Source of the DNA: Halomonas sp. SpR8
GTDB taxonomy: Bacteria; Pseudomonadota; Gammaproteobacteria; Pseudomonadales; Halomonadaceae
Direction of reading: 5' to 3'
Assembly: GCF_031010195.1 (NCBI RefSeq)
Contig: NZ_JAUAMC010000002.1
Location: 620,001 to 684,000 of the forward strand
DNA: 64,000 nucleotides
Shown here: positions 46,669-54,521 of the stretch, in pieces
Layout: each line of letters starts with the position of its first letter
Numbering within the stretch: position 1 is the first letter of the stretch
Position numbers and translations under genes: made by a program
Notes under the pieces: model-generated
What the model was told of the DNA's origin: nothing
Seen by the model: the letters and a program-made list of their open reading frames with translations, nothing else
Databases searched by the model: none

Positions 46669-47403
46669 ATGGAACGAAAACCTTTAGACGACAGCCTGAG
46701 GGTCACACGCAACCAGCCCACTCTGCGTGAAATGGTTTTCGACAAGCTGCGGCAAGCAATTATGGGCTTCCAGCTGTTGCCAGGTGATCGTTTAGTCGAG
46801 CGCGACCTGTGTGATCGTCTGGGCGTTAGTCGCACCTCGGTAAGGGAAGCATTGCGCCAACTAGAAGCAGAAGGATTGGTAGAGTATGTTGGCAATGGCC
46901 CACGTGTGACGGTTATTACGCTGGAGGATGCACGTGATATTTATGAATTGCGCTGCGTTCTTGAAAGTATGGTCGTGCAGCTTTTTACCCAGAAAGCGAG
47001 CCGCCGACAAATGGCGGATTTAGACCGTGCTTGGGAAGTGCTTAAAGATACCCTACGCGGCGGCAAGAGCCACGAGATCGTTGAAGCGGTCAGCGACTTC
47101 TACGGTGTTCTATACGATGGCGCGGGCAACCGCGTTGCTGGGCAAGTCCTCGGTCAGCTACAGGCACGAGTCAGCTATCTGCGAGCCACATCGTTGTCTC
47201 AACAGGAGCGTTACTTGGACAGCTTCCGTGAGATGGCCCGTATCGTTGAAGCGATCAAGGCACGTGATTCAGTTGCAGCACATGCTGCTTGCGTGGAGCA
47301 CATCCAAGCGGCTGCAAAGGTAGCGCTGTCCGCATTAGCGGCTAAGAGCGGCGAGCCGGTTGAACCGATTACGCCCCCATTACGTGTCCAAAATAGCCTG
47401 TAA
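46669..47403 (+). CDS. GntR-family regulator (FCD type) of the island
   Basis: A 244-residue regulator. The N-terminal winged helix-turn-helix reads LREMVFDKLRQAIMGFQLLPGDRL and LGVSRTSVREALRQLEAEGLV. The C-terminal FCD ligand domain is all-helical (DARDIYELRCVLESMVVQLF). FCD regulators usually bind short palindromes such as TGGTATACCA and release them on binding a pathway acid. That motif is found three times around the island, so this protein is the likely regulator of both island operons and of ribB/DUF1330. Confidence 0.88.
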   Translation: MERKPLDDSLRVTRNQPTLREMVFDKLRQAIMGFQLLPGDRLVERDLCDRLGVSRTSVREALRQLEAEGLVEYVGNGPRVTVITLEDARDIYELRCVLESMVVQLFTQKASRRQMADLDRAWEVLKDTLRGGKSHEIVEAVSDFYGVLYDGAGNRVAGQVLGQLQARVSYLRATSLSQQERYLDSFREMARIVEAIKARDSVAAHAACVEHIQAAAKVALSALAAKSGEPVEPITPPLRVQNSL

Positions 47404-47414
47404 AGAGGCGATTT

Positions 47415-47972
47415 ATGCATCAATATTGTTGTCACTGCGGCCAGCGTTCACTTAGCTACGGAATTCCCGAAGGTGATACTCATCCACGTAAGTACTGCAA
47501 CGCTTGCGGACTCATATACTACGATAACCCACGAGTGATCGCTGGGGCCATTATTGAACAAGAAGGACGCTTGCTCTTATGCCAGCGTGGCATTCCTCCG
47601 CGCGTAGGCACATGGACCTTGCCAGCAGGTTTTATGGAACGTGGAGAAAGCGTAGAGGAAGCCGCCTATCGAGAAGTCTGGGAGGAGACTGGCATCAACG
47701 CTGAAATTCTTTCCCCCTACTCAATTTTCAGCGTGCCACCGACCAATGAGCTTTATATTATTTATCGTGCACGTTTGAAGGAGTGGAAAGACACTCCGGG
47801 GCACGAGACCCTCGCTGTGAAATGGTTTAACGCCGAGGACATTCCCTGGCCGGATATCTTCTATCCGGCCATTCGACAAATTCTAGAGCGCTATATAGAT
47901 GAACATGCTGGGGGCACCTATGGCATCTATACCGGTAGCATGGAAACCGGTACAGTTCACTTCATGCGCTAG
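47415..47972 (+). CDS. Nudix hydrolase with N-terminal zinc ribbon
   Basis: A 185-residue pyrophosphohydrolase. Two CxxC pairs at the N-terminus (CCHCGQ and KYCNACG) form a zinc ribbon like that of NudC. The Nudix box is complete (GFMERGESVEEAAYREVWEETGI, given here as GFMERGE plus REVWEETGI). The substrate could be a nucleotide cofactor such as NADH or FAD, but that is inference. Last gene of the seven-gene operon. Its end overlaps the convergent ribB-type gene by 11 bp. Confidence 0.85.
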   Translation: MHQYCCHCGQRSLSYGIPEGDTHPRKYCNACGLIYYDNPRVIAGAIIEQEGRLLLCQRGIPPRVGTWTLPAGFMERGESVEEAAYREVWEETGINAEILSPYSIFSVPPTNELYIIYRARLKEWKDTPGHETLAVKWFNAEDIPWPDIFYPAIRQILERYIDEHAGGTYGIYTGSMETGTVHFMR

Positions 47973-49077
47973 AAGGCTGGGTGGGAGGCGAAACAATCTC
48001 TACTACCTCTAGATCGAAGCCTTTCAGTCCCTTGTAATTTAGCGGCGCCCCCATCAAGCGTAACTTGCTGACCCCGAGATCCGCGAGGATCTGCGAACCG
48101 GTGCCCGTATTAGAATAGCGACGCTGTGGAACATCCCCCGATGGCTTATTAAGTTTTGTAGCACGCGACAATAGACTCTGGGATGATTCATGGCTTGCGA
48201 GAACCACCACGACCCCATGCTCCTCCGCTGCTACGGCCTCCAACGCAGACCATAATGACCATGCCGTTGGGCCCAAATACTCCGCCCCCACTAAATCACG
48301 CAATGGATCCATAGCATGTACACGAACCAGCGTAGGCTTATCGAGAGACATTTTTCCCATTGTTAAAGCCAGGTGAGCTTCCCCACTGATAGTGTCTTCA
48401 TAGGCATGTAAGTTGAACTCTCCATGTATGGTTTGCAGCGTCTCCTGTCCGGTAGACACAATGGTTTTTTCTGTCGCTAAACGGTGCTGGATCAAGTCAG
48501 CGATAGTGCCGATGCGCATCCCATGGTGTTGAGCAAAGGTCTCAAGCTCGGGGCGCCGAGCCATGCTGCCATCTTCATTCATTATCTCAACAATCACCGC
48601 CGCTGGCTCACACCCAGCTAAACGTGCGAGATCACAGCCTGCCTCAGTATGGCCAGCCCGGCTCAGCACACCGCCATCGCGGGCACGTAATGGGAAAATA
48701 TGACCCGGCTGTACCAAGTCGCGAGGATGTGCCTCTGGAGACACAGCCACCCGCACTGTCGCGGCCCGATCTGCTGCGGAAATCCCCGTCGTTACCCCTT
48801 CGCGCGCTTCGATGGATACAGTAAACGCAGTAGCGAAGCTTGCCCCGTTATTCTCAACCATGGGAGCCAAACCCAACTGCTCACAGCGTGAGCCAGTCAA
48901 CGTTAGGCAGATCAATCCCCGGGCATGAGTCGCCATAAAGTTGATCACTTCAGGCGTAACGGCCTCAGCAGCGATGACCAGATCGCCCTCGTTCTCACGA
49001 TCTTCATCATCGACAAGGATGACCATTCGCCCATTACGCATATCTTCAATGATATCTTCTATACGATCGAATGCCAT
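47962..49077 (-). CDS. ribB: 3,4-dihydroxy-2-butanone 4-phosphate synthase with degenerate GTP cyclohydrolase II-like domain
   Basis: The N-terminal RibB domain (about 1-205) is intact, with [11 protein letters not shown], the ARGLICLTL block and [16 protein letters not shown], and makes the four-carbon precursor of riboflavin. The C-terminal RibA-like domain (about 210-371) lacks the three zinc cysteines and the GDxxxSxxCDC motif. The corresponding stretch reads [19 protein letters not shown]. Such RibB fusions are common in proteobacteria and have no cyclohydrolase activity. Its promoter carries the island's GntR-type motif. Local riboflavin production could feed the island's flavin enzymes. 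Confidence 0.88.
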   Translation of the reverse strand: MAFDRIEDIIEDMRNGRMVILVDDEDRENEGDLVIAAEAVTPEVINFMATHARGLICLTLTGSRCEQLGLAPMVENNGASFATAFTVSIEAREGVTTGISAADRAATVRVAVSPEAHPRDLVQPGHIFPLRARDGGVLSRAGHTEAGCDLARLAGCEPAAVIVEIMNEDGSMARRPELETFAQHHGMRIGTIADLIQHRLATEKTIVSTGQETLQTIHGEFNLHAYEDTISGEAHLALTMGKMSLDKPTLVRVHAMDPLRDLVGAEYLGPTAWSLWSALEAVAAEEHGVVVVLASHESSQSLLSRATKLNKPSGDVPQRRYSNTGTGSQILADLGVSKLRLMGAPLNYKGLKGFDLEVVEIVSPPTQPSSA

Positions 49078-49112
49078 GGTTTAAGACCTGCCTATTGTTG
49101 TGGTGTATCCTT

Positions 49113-49134
49113 GTATTCTGGCATACCATAATAC
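49113..49134 (+). promoter_or_regulatory. Candidate GntR operator, copy 3
   Basis: TGGCATACCATAATAC at 49119-49134 lies inside a nearly perfect 22-bp palindrome that starts GTATTCTGG. It is placed between the divergent ribB-type and DUF1330 genes and matches the two copies in the island's main control region. Confidence 0.6.
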
Positions 49135-49161
49135 AAACAACCATAGACTCTGGAGAAATCA

Positions 49162-49452
49162 ATGCGCAAAGGTTACTGGATAGCCAACGTCACTGTCCTC
49201 GATGCAAAACGTTATGCTGAGTACCAGGCCCTAGCACCTGCAGCGCTTGCGCAATACGGTGCCAACTTCCTGGCCCGGGGCAGCGAACGGGTTACTTTAG
49301 AAGGGAATACTTCTCATACCCGCAGTGTGATCATGGAATTTCCCAGTTACGAGCAGGCCCTCGCCTGCTATCACTCTGAAGGGTATCAACGCGCCAAAGC
49401 TGCACGCGAAGGTGCTGCCGACGTGAATATCGATATTATAGAAGGCCTGTAA
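49162..49452 (+). CDS. DUF1330 domain-containing protein
   Basis: A 96-residue protein of the DUF1330 family, a small ferredoxin-like alpha-beta fold of unknown function. The segments GYWIANVTVLDAKRYAEYQ and RSVIMEFPSYEQALACYHS with a following EGYQ are typical. GGAG precedes the ATG. It is divergent from the ribB-type gene with a shared operator candidate, so it probably belongs to the island regulon. Confidence 0.85.
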   Translation: MRKGYWIANVTVLDAKRYAEYQALAPAALAQYGANFLARGSERVTLEGNTSHTRSVIMEFPSYEQALACYHSEGYQRAKAAREGAADVNIDIIEGL

Positions 49453-49460
49453 CCGACACT

Positions 49461-49597
49461 CTCATATTGATCGTAGTGTGCGGCGATGTGGCGTAACCAC
49501 TTCATCCAGCTGAAACAGCGCTTGACCGCTTTCCGTTGCCTATATTTAGGCTTATCAAACCGTCTAGGGAGACCTGGCCATTTTCTTCGATGCAGGT
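49461..49597 (-). pseudogene. Remnant of an IS5-type transposase
   Basis: The minus-strand translation contains RRFDKPKYRQRKAVKRCFSW followed by MKWLRHIAAHYD. This matches the C-terminal end of IS5-type DDE transposases (usually RYRQRNxVERCFxxLKxFRRIATRYD). The catalytic Glu before RCF is Lys. Only about 45 codons are recognisable, and no terminal inverted repeats or upstream part remain. Confidence 0.6.
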
Positions 49598-49731
49598 TCG
49601 ACATGCGCTCAAACGCATAGCCATCGTGGTGCATTAGATTAGGAACAAAGTGTGAGTAAATACGGAACAATATTTCCGTCGGGGTGAAGAGTAATCAGCT
49701 CAGACATTTCCTTGTCGCCGACTTGCCAAAT

Positions 49732-49791
49732 CTATCCCCTCCATGCCTGAGAACTTACTCCAAAAAGGCACTCACATATCTATTTAAGACA
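49732..49791 (+). repeat. Right copy of the 60-bp direct repeat flanking the accessory island
   Basis: Begins CTATCCCCTCC and ends AAGGCACTCACATATCTATT-T-AAGACA. It is the same orientation as the copy at 38003-38062, 11.7 kb away. It lies 128-187 bp upstream of the BCCT gene at 49919. Weaker similarity (CTTCTT-TGAA) continues beyond both copies. Confidence 0.75.
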
Positions 49792-49918
49792 CTCTAGTGA
49801 AGACGAATAGCTAGAGGTCGCTTTCACGACACTCCTTCTTTGAAACAGGCTCAACAATTCCTAACGTCGGCGATGTGACGAATATCCGACGCCTAACAAG
49901 AGCCACCAAGGAAACCCG

Positions 49919-51499
49919 ATGAAGAACAACAACGGCCCGGTTCTGTCGCCCGGACAGGACAATACTCAGATCTTGGGGTTGGACTTTCATAACCCCGTCT
50001 TTCCGCTTTCAGCTCTAGCCATCCTACTATTTATTATTTACGCGCTGGTCTATCCAGATGCGGCTAATACTCACTTAGGGCTTGCCAAGAACTGGTCGAT
50101 TGAACACTTCGACTGGCTGTTTATGATTGCTGGTAACATTTTTGTGGTGTTTTGCCTTGTGCTGATCTGCTTGCCACTCGGGCAGATTCGTCTAGGCGGC
50201 AAGGATGCAAAACCAGAATATTCGCGCACCTCCTGGTTCGCCATGCTGTTTGCGGCGGGCATGGGTATCGGCCTGATGTTCTGGAGCGTTGCAGAGCCAG
50301 TAGCCTACTACACCGACTGGTATGGAACGCCATTGAATACGCCGGCGGGGACCCCGGAGGGAGCCAGTGCCGCCATGGGGGCGACCATGTTCCACTGGGG
50401 CCTGCACCCCTGGGCCATTTATGGCGTGGTGGCACTGTCACTGGCCTTCTTTTCCTATAACAAGGGCTTGCCGCTGACGCTGCGCTCCGCCTTCTACCCA
50501 ATTCTGGGCGAGCGAACGCGTGGTTGGGCGGGCCATATCATCGATATTCTTGCCGTGCTGGCCACCATTTTTGGCTTGGCTACCTCACTTGGGTTTGGCG
50601 CTACCCAGGCAGCTGGCGGCCTCGCCTATCTCTTCGGTGTCCCCAATACCATCGGCACCCAACTGGCGATCATCGTGGTGGTCACGGTGATTGCGCTGAT
50701 CTCGGTATGGCGGGGTATCGACGGTGGCGTCAAGCTGTTCTCGAACATCAACATGGTCATCGCAGCGGTGCTACTTCTGTTTGTGCTCGTGGCGGGGCCG
50801 ACCCTAATGATTCTGACGGGAATTGGCACCACCGCACTAGACTATGCGAGCCACCTGTTGCCGCTATCGAACTGGATTGGCCGCGATGATGATACTTGGT
50901 ACCACGGCTGGACCGTCTTCTATTGGGCATGGTGGATTTCCTGGTCACCGTTTGTCGGCATGTTTATCGCTCGTGTATCGCGAGGGCGCACGGTGCGTGA
51001 ATTTCTTATCGCCGTTCTGCTGGTACCCACGCTGGTTACACTGGTCTGGATGAGCGCCTTTGGCGGCACGGCGCTTTACCAGACTGCCAACGGCATGGGT
51101 GAACTGGCTAACGGCATTGGCGACGTTTCGCTTGCCATGTTCCATATGCTGGAACAACTGCCTCTGACCAGTATCACCTCGACGCTGGCGATTATTCTGG
51201 TGTTGGTTTTCTTTATTACCTCTTCAGACTCCGGTTCGCTGGTCATTGACAACATCACCGCCGGTGGCAAGACCGATGCACCCAAAGGCCAACGCGTATT
51301 CTGGGCCACCCTTGAAGGCGTCATCGCCGGAGTCCTCTTGTATGGCGGGGGCAGCACTGCACTAGGCGCTCTGCAGGCAGGTGCCGTGGCCACTGGCCTC
51401 CCCTTCACGCTAGTGCTTCTGCTGATGTGCTTCAGTCTTTACATGGGGCTGCATAGAGAGTGGCGCGAGCTTAACGCAGTGCCAAAAACCGTCAGGTAA
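49919..51499 (+). CDS. BCCT-family betaine transporter
   Basis: A 526-residue transporter with about 12 membrane segments. The sodium/substrate motif GMGIGLMFWSVAEP and the tryptophan box FYWAWWISWSPFVGMFIAR are both canonical for glycine betaine or choline carriers. It is therefore the better candidate for betaine import than the divergent copy in the island. AAGGAAA precedes the ATG. It is followed by its own terminator. Confidence 0.92.
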   Translation: MKNNNGPVLSPGQDNTQILGLDFHNPVFPLSALAILLFIIYALVYPDAANTHLGLAKNWSIEHFDWLFMIAGNIFVVFCLVLICLPLGQIRLGGKDAKPEYSRTSWFAMLFAAGMGIGLMFWSVAEPVAYYTDWYGTPLNTPAGTPEGASAAMGATMFHWGLHPWAIYGVVALSLAFFSYNKGLPLTLRSAFYPILGERTRGWAGHIIDILAVLATIFGLATSLGFGATQAAGGLAYLFGVPNTIGTQLAIIVVVTVIALISVWRGIDGGVKLFSNINMVIAAVLLLFVLVAGPTLMILTGIGTTALDYASHLLPLSNWIGRDDDTWYHGWTVFYWAWWISWSPFVGMFIARVSRGRTVREFLIAVLLVPTLVTLVWMSAFGGTALYQTANGMGELANGIGDVSLAMFHMLEQLPLTSITSTLAIILVLVFFITSSDSGSLVIDNITAGGKTDAPKGQRVFWATLEGVIAGVLLYGGGSTALGALQAGAVATGLPFTLVLLLMCFSLYMGLHREWRELNAVPKTVR

Positions 51500-51518
51500 T
51501 CAAGTATCTGTTGTCTTC

Positions 51519-51548
51519 GGGGCGCCAATTTTATGGCGCCCCTTTTTT
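51519..51548 (+). terminator. Terminator of the BCCT gene
   Basis: GGGGCGCCA/TGGCGCCCC stem with a six-base loop followed by TTTTTT, 20 bp after the stop codon. Confidence 0.93.
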
Positions 51549-51691
51549 GTTTGCGGATTTCGTGTGGTTGGCGAATATCGTGTCGTGATTCCGGCACTGC
51601 GTGCCGTTAATGACAATGAGCAGGCAGGCAAAGCGCTGCACCATGGCTAAACAGTATTAATAACCCCGTCAACAACTTCACGGCTATTTCA

Positions 51692-53443
51692 ATGATCTAC
51701 ACCATCGCAATACTCTTCAGTCTGATTGGCTATTTTGTTATCGGACATCTGGCCGGGCGTCGCGTCAAGGGCCTTGATGATTATCTGGTGGCCGGGCGCA
51801 ACGCACCCACCTTCTTTATTCTAGGTACGCTGGTGGCTAGCTATCTAAGCACCAGCGCCTTTCTCGGCGAAACGGGTTTTGCCTACCAGGGCTACCCGTT
51901 TGTAATGCTGATTTTTGCGGCCGTCAGCACCTCGGGCTGTTTGCTGGGCGCGCTGGTGTTTGGGCGTTACCTGCGCCGCAGCGGCGCGCGAACCGTGCCT
52001 GAGTTCTTTGGCAAGCGCTTCGCCTCGCGCCGGGTTCAGGTAATCGCCGGGCTAACGACTATCATTGGCCTAGGCGCCTACCTTTTGGGCGTAATGCAGG
52101 GCGCGGGCATCATGTTTTCCGAGCTGACCGGCATGCCTTACTGGGTAGGCCTGGTGCTAGTGTGGGCGACCTACACGGGCTTTATTCTCTATTCGGGCTC
52201 GCCTGGGGTGATGCTCACCGATACCATCATGTTCGTGATCTTTTCACTGGCGGCCCTCGGCGGTTCGATTTACGTGATCCAGGACCTGGGTGGCTGGAAC
52301 GGCGTTGTGGAAGGGCTTTTGACCCAGACCGACAAACCCGGTATCGCGCTGTGGCACGGCGTTCTGGACGGGCCCAATGCCAGCTTCTCCTCGCCCGGCG
52401 AGGCGCTGACCTGGGGGCTGACGCTAGGACTGGTGTGGGCGGCGGTGCTGGCGGCCAGCCCCTGGCAGTCCAGCCGCTACTTGATGGCCCGTAATGAGCA
52501 CGTGGTCATGCGCTCGGCCATGCTAACGGCAGTGGCGCTGGCCATTTTCTACGCGCTGATGATGATGACCGGCGCGGCGATCAATCTGTACGACCCGAAT
52601 CTAGATCCGGAGCGCTCCATGATCTGGGTGGCGCTCAACGTGTTGCCTACTTGGCTCGGTGTGGTCATTCTGACCGGCGTGTTTGCCGCTGGGCTATCAT
52701 CCTGCTCGACTTTTCTGTCGATTATCGGCTTTAGTCTCTCCAACGATATTCTGCCCGCCTCGCTGGACGAAAAATCGGCGATGCGCAAAAGCCGTATAGC
52801 GGTGCTCGGCGCAGGTCTGGTTGCACTGCTGCTCGCACTTTTCCAGCCGCCGGCGGTGATGTCGGTGGTGTGGTTTGCGGCCACGCTATTTGCCTCCTCC
52901 TGGGGGCCGGTGGCCTTGATGAGCATCTGGAGCAAGCGGATCACCGCCGCAGGCGCCAGTTGGGGACTCGCCGTTGGATTCGCCGGCAACGTGGCGATCT
53001 CGATGATGGTTCAGGCCGAGTGGCTAAGTCTGCCGGTCTATTTGCATCCAGTGCTGTTAAGTACCTTGATGGCCTTGGCAGCCATCGTTCTGGCTTCAAA
53101 AGTCACTCGCGTAAGTCAGGCTGAAAACGAGTACCGGGCGTTTCTGCATGAATTTGATACGCAGGCGGTCAGCAGCTGGGTTTCCGGCACTCGCTTGATC
53201 GCGCTATGTACCATGCTTTCCGGCGTGGCCATCGGGGTGTTTTTGTGGCGCCAGTACGCGGTGACACTTGACGGATTTGCCGTACAGTTCAGCGTGTCCG
53301 CCAGCGCTGTGCAGGGCGGCTACACAATGGCGATCGGCTGCGGCGCCATGCTGCTGATGGCCGGAGCGGTGGGTTTTTGGGTGGTTTGCCCTCGCCAGCA
53401 GAAGGCCTCTGGCACGCGAATAAGCACGTCTGGTAATCGTTAA
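51692..53443 (+). CDS. Sodium:solute symporter family protein
   Basis: SSS-family transporter of 583 residues with about 13 membrane segments. The N-terminal signature is GLDDYLVAGRNAPTFFILGTLVASYLSTSAF (seen as GLDDYLVAGRN plus ASYLSTSAFLGETG). The later GVFAAGLSSCSTFLSIIGFSLSNDI segment is typical of sodium site TM8. The substrate is not evident. Its place between betaine transport and demethylation genes suggests a methylated amine, amino acid or carboxylate. It has weak ribosome-binding sequence and its own terminator. Confidence 0.85.
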   Translation: MIYTIAILFSLIGYFVIGHLAGRRVKGLDDYLVAGRNAPTFFILGTLVASYLSTSAFLGETGFAYQGYPFVMLIFAAVSTSGCLLGALVFGRYLRRSGARTVPEFFGKRFASRRVQVIAGLTTIIGLGAYLLGVMQGAGIMFSELTGMPYWVGLVLVWATYTGFILYSGSPGVMLTDTIMFVIFSLAALGGSIYVIQDLGGWNGVVEGLLTQTDKPGIALWHGVLDGPNASFSSPGEALTWGLTLGLVWAAVLAASPWQSSRYLMARNEHVVMRSAMLTAVALAIFYALMMMTGAAINLYDPNLDPERSMIWVALNVLPTWLGVVILTGVFAAGLSSCSTFLSIIGFSLSNDILPASLDEKSAMRKSRIAVLGAGLVALLLALFQPPAVMSVVWFAATLFASSWGPVALMSIWSKRITAAGASWGLAVGFAGNVAISMMVQAEWLSLPVYLHPVLLSTLMALAAIVLASKVTRVSQAENEYRAFLHEFDTQAVSSWVSGTRLIALCTMLSGVAIGVFLWRQYAVTLDGFAVQFSVSASAVQGGYTMAIGCGAMLLMAGAVGFWVVCPRQQKASGTRISTSGNR

Positions 53444-53486
53444 TCAAACGGCCATCCAGTGGAGCCTAGGCTCAATTGCTACGCTT

Positions 53487-53520
53487 AACCGCTCGCCCAC
53501 TGGGCGAGCGGTTGTCTTTT
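53487..53520 (+). terminator. Terminator of the sodium:solute symporter gene
   Basis: AACCGCTCGCCCA/TGGGCGAGCGGTT stem with almost no loop beyond CT, followed by GTCTTTTTT. Confidence 0.9.
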
Positions 53521-53555
53521 TTGCCAATACTTTTTGCCAACAGGGAGTCAATAGC

Positions 53556-54443
53556 ATGCAGTTAAGTGCTTACCAGCGCGGTCTGCTAATGGTGGTGCTG
53601 GGCGTGGTGTTTCTGAGCTTCGACGGCCTGCTGATCCGCTTGGCCGATACCGACGGCTGGACCATCGTGTTCTGGCGCGGCTTTTTGATGTTCAGCGTGC
53701 TGGGCCTACTGTGCCTTACAGGTAGCCGACTGGCCACGCTACGCCACAGCCCCTTCTCGTCGTTGGTATCAGCAATACTTTTAGGGCTGATCTCGGCGCT
53801 TTTCGTGCTGGCGGTGATGAATGCCAACGTGGCTAATGTGGTGGTGATTCTCAGCACTGCACCGCTGTTTGCCGCGCTTTTTTCACGGGTTTTTCTCAAG
53901 GAGCGAGTAGCCCTGCGAACGCTGGTGGCTATCGCTATCTGCATACTGGGCATGAGTCTGGTCTTTATGGGCGAGGGCGCCCACGGCATGCTGATAGGCA
54001 ACCTGTATGCGCTGGCCGCGGCAGCGGCGATTGGCGGCAACCTTACGGTGCTGCGCCGTTTCCCGGCCATTGACCGCCTTGTGGTGATTGCCGGCGGGGG
54101 GCTTCTATCGGCGGCCATCGCACTGCCTTTAGCCTCGCCGTTTTCGCTGGACGCCCCGCGCTACGGTGTGCTGGCTGTGATGGGGCTTATTCAGATGCCG
54201 CTGGCTACCGTGCTGATCAACAGCGCCACCCGCTACCTGCCTTCCACCGAGGTGGCGCTGTTTTACCTGGTCGAAACCGCGCTGGGCACGTTGTGGGTGT
54301 GGTGGATGCTGGGTGAGACACCCACCGTTTCCACGCTAGCGGGCGGCGCGGTGGTAATCCTAGTTCTGGTACTGCATGCCTGGCGCGGCTTGCATCTGGA
54401 AAAGCAGCGCCTCCGGCTATACCCAGGATTTGCAGGCAACTAG
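53556..54443 (+). CDS. DMT-superfamily EamA transporter
   Basis: A 295-residue protein with ten hydrophobic segments and two EamA repeats: the first with FLSFDGLLIRLADTDGW and the second from about residue 150 (NLYALAAAAAIGGNLTVLRR). Family members export amino acids and other metabolites. The substrate here is unknown. It is a single gene, converging with etfB at a terminator. Confidence 0.85.
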   Translation: MQLSAYQRGLLMVVLGVVFLSFDGLLIRLADTDGWTIVFWRGFLMFSVLGLLCLTGSRLATLRHSPFSSLVSAILLGLISALFVLAVMNANVANVVVILSTAPLFAALFSRVFLKERVALRTLVAIAICILGMSLVFMGEGAHGMLIGNLYALAAAAAIGGNLTVLRRFPAIDRLVVIAGGGLLSAAIALPLASPFSLDAPRYGVLAVMGLIQMPLATVLINSATRYLPSTEVALFYLVETALGTLWVWWMLGETPTVSTLAGGAVVILVLVLHAWRGLHLEKQRLRLYPGFAGN

Positions 54444-54467
54444 ATAAAAAACTTCGCCAGCAATAAC

Positions 54468-54489
54468 AAAGCCCGCCGGAGCGGGCTTT
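54468..54489. terminator. Bidirectional terminator between the EamA gene and etfB
   Basis: AAAGCCCGC/GCGGGCTTT stem with a CGGA loop. A-rich and T-rich flanks suit the converging genes. Confidence 0.85.
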
Positions 54490-54521
54490 AACAGCGATTG
54501 AAAGCGTGATGAGCAAGGGCT

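Larger units (their letters stand above)
49453..49918. other. Right boundary of the accessory island
   Basis: About 466 bp holding a transposase remnant (49461-49597, minus strand), the right copy of the 60-bp direct repeat and the upstream region of the next BCCT gene. That upstream region has an inverted pair CGTCGG...CCGACG (about 49865-49891). Confidence 0.6.

Noticed and set aside
49386..49670. Intact small transposase gene on the minus strand
   Set aside because: Only the C-terminal end of the DDE domain is recognisable, the catalytic Glu is replaced, and no terminal inverted repeats were found, so it is called a remnant.
38003..49791. Prophage or integrative element with att sites
   Set aside because: The direct repeats are not in a tRNA, no integrase or phage gene lies between them, and all island genes are metabolic. 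A transposition or recombination origin is more likely.
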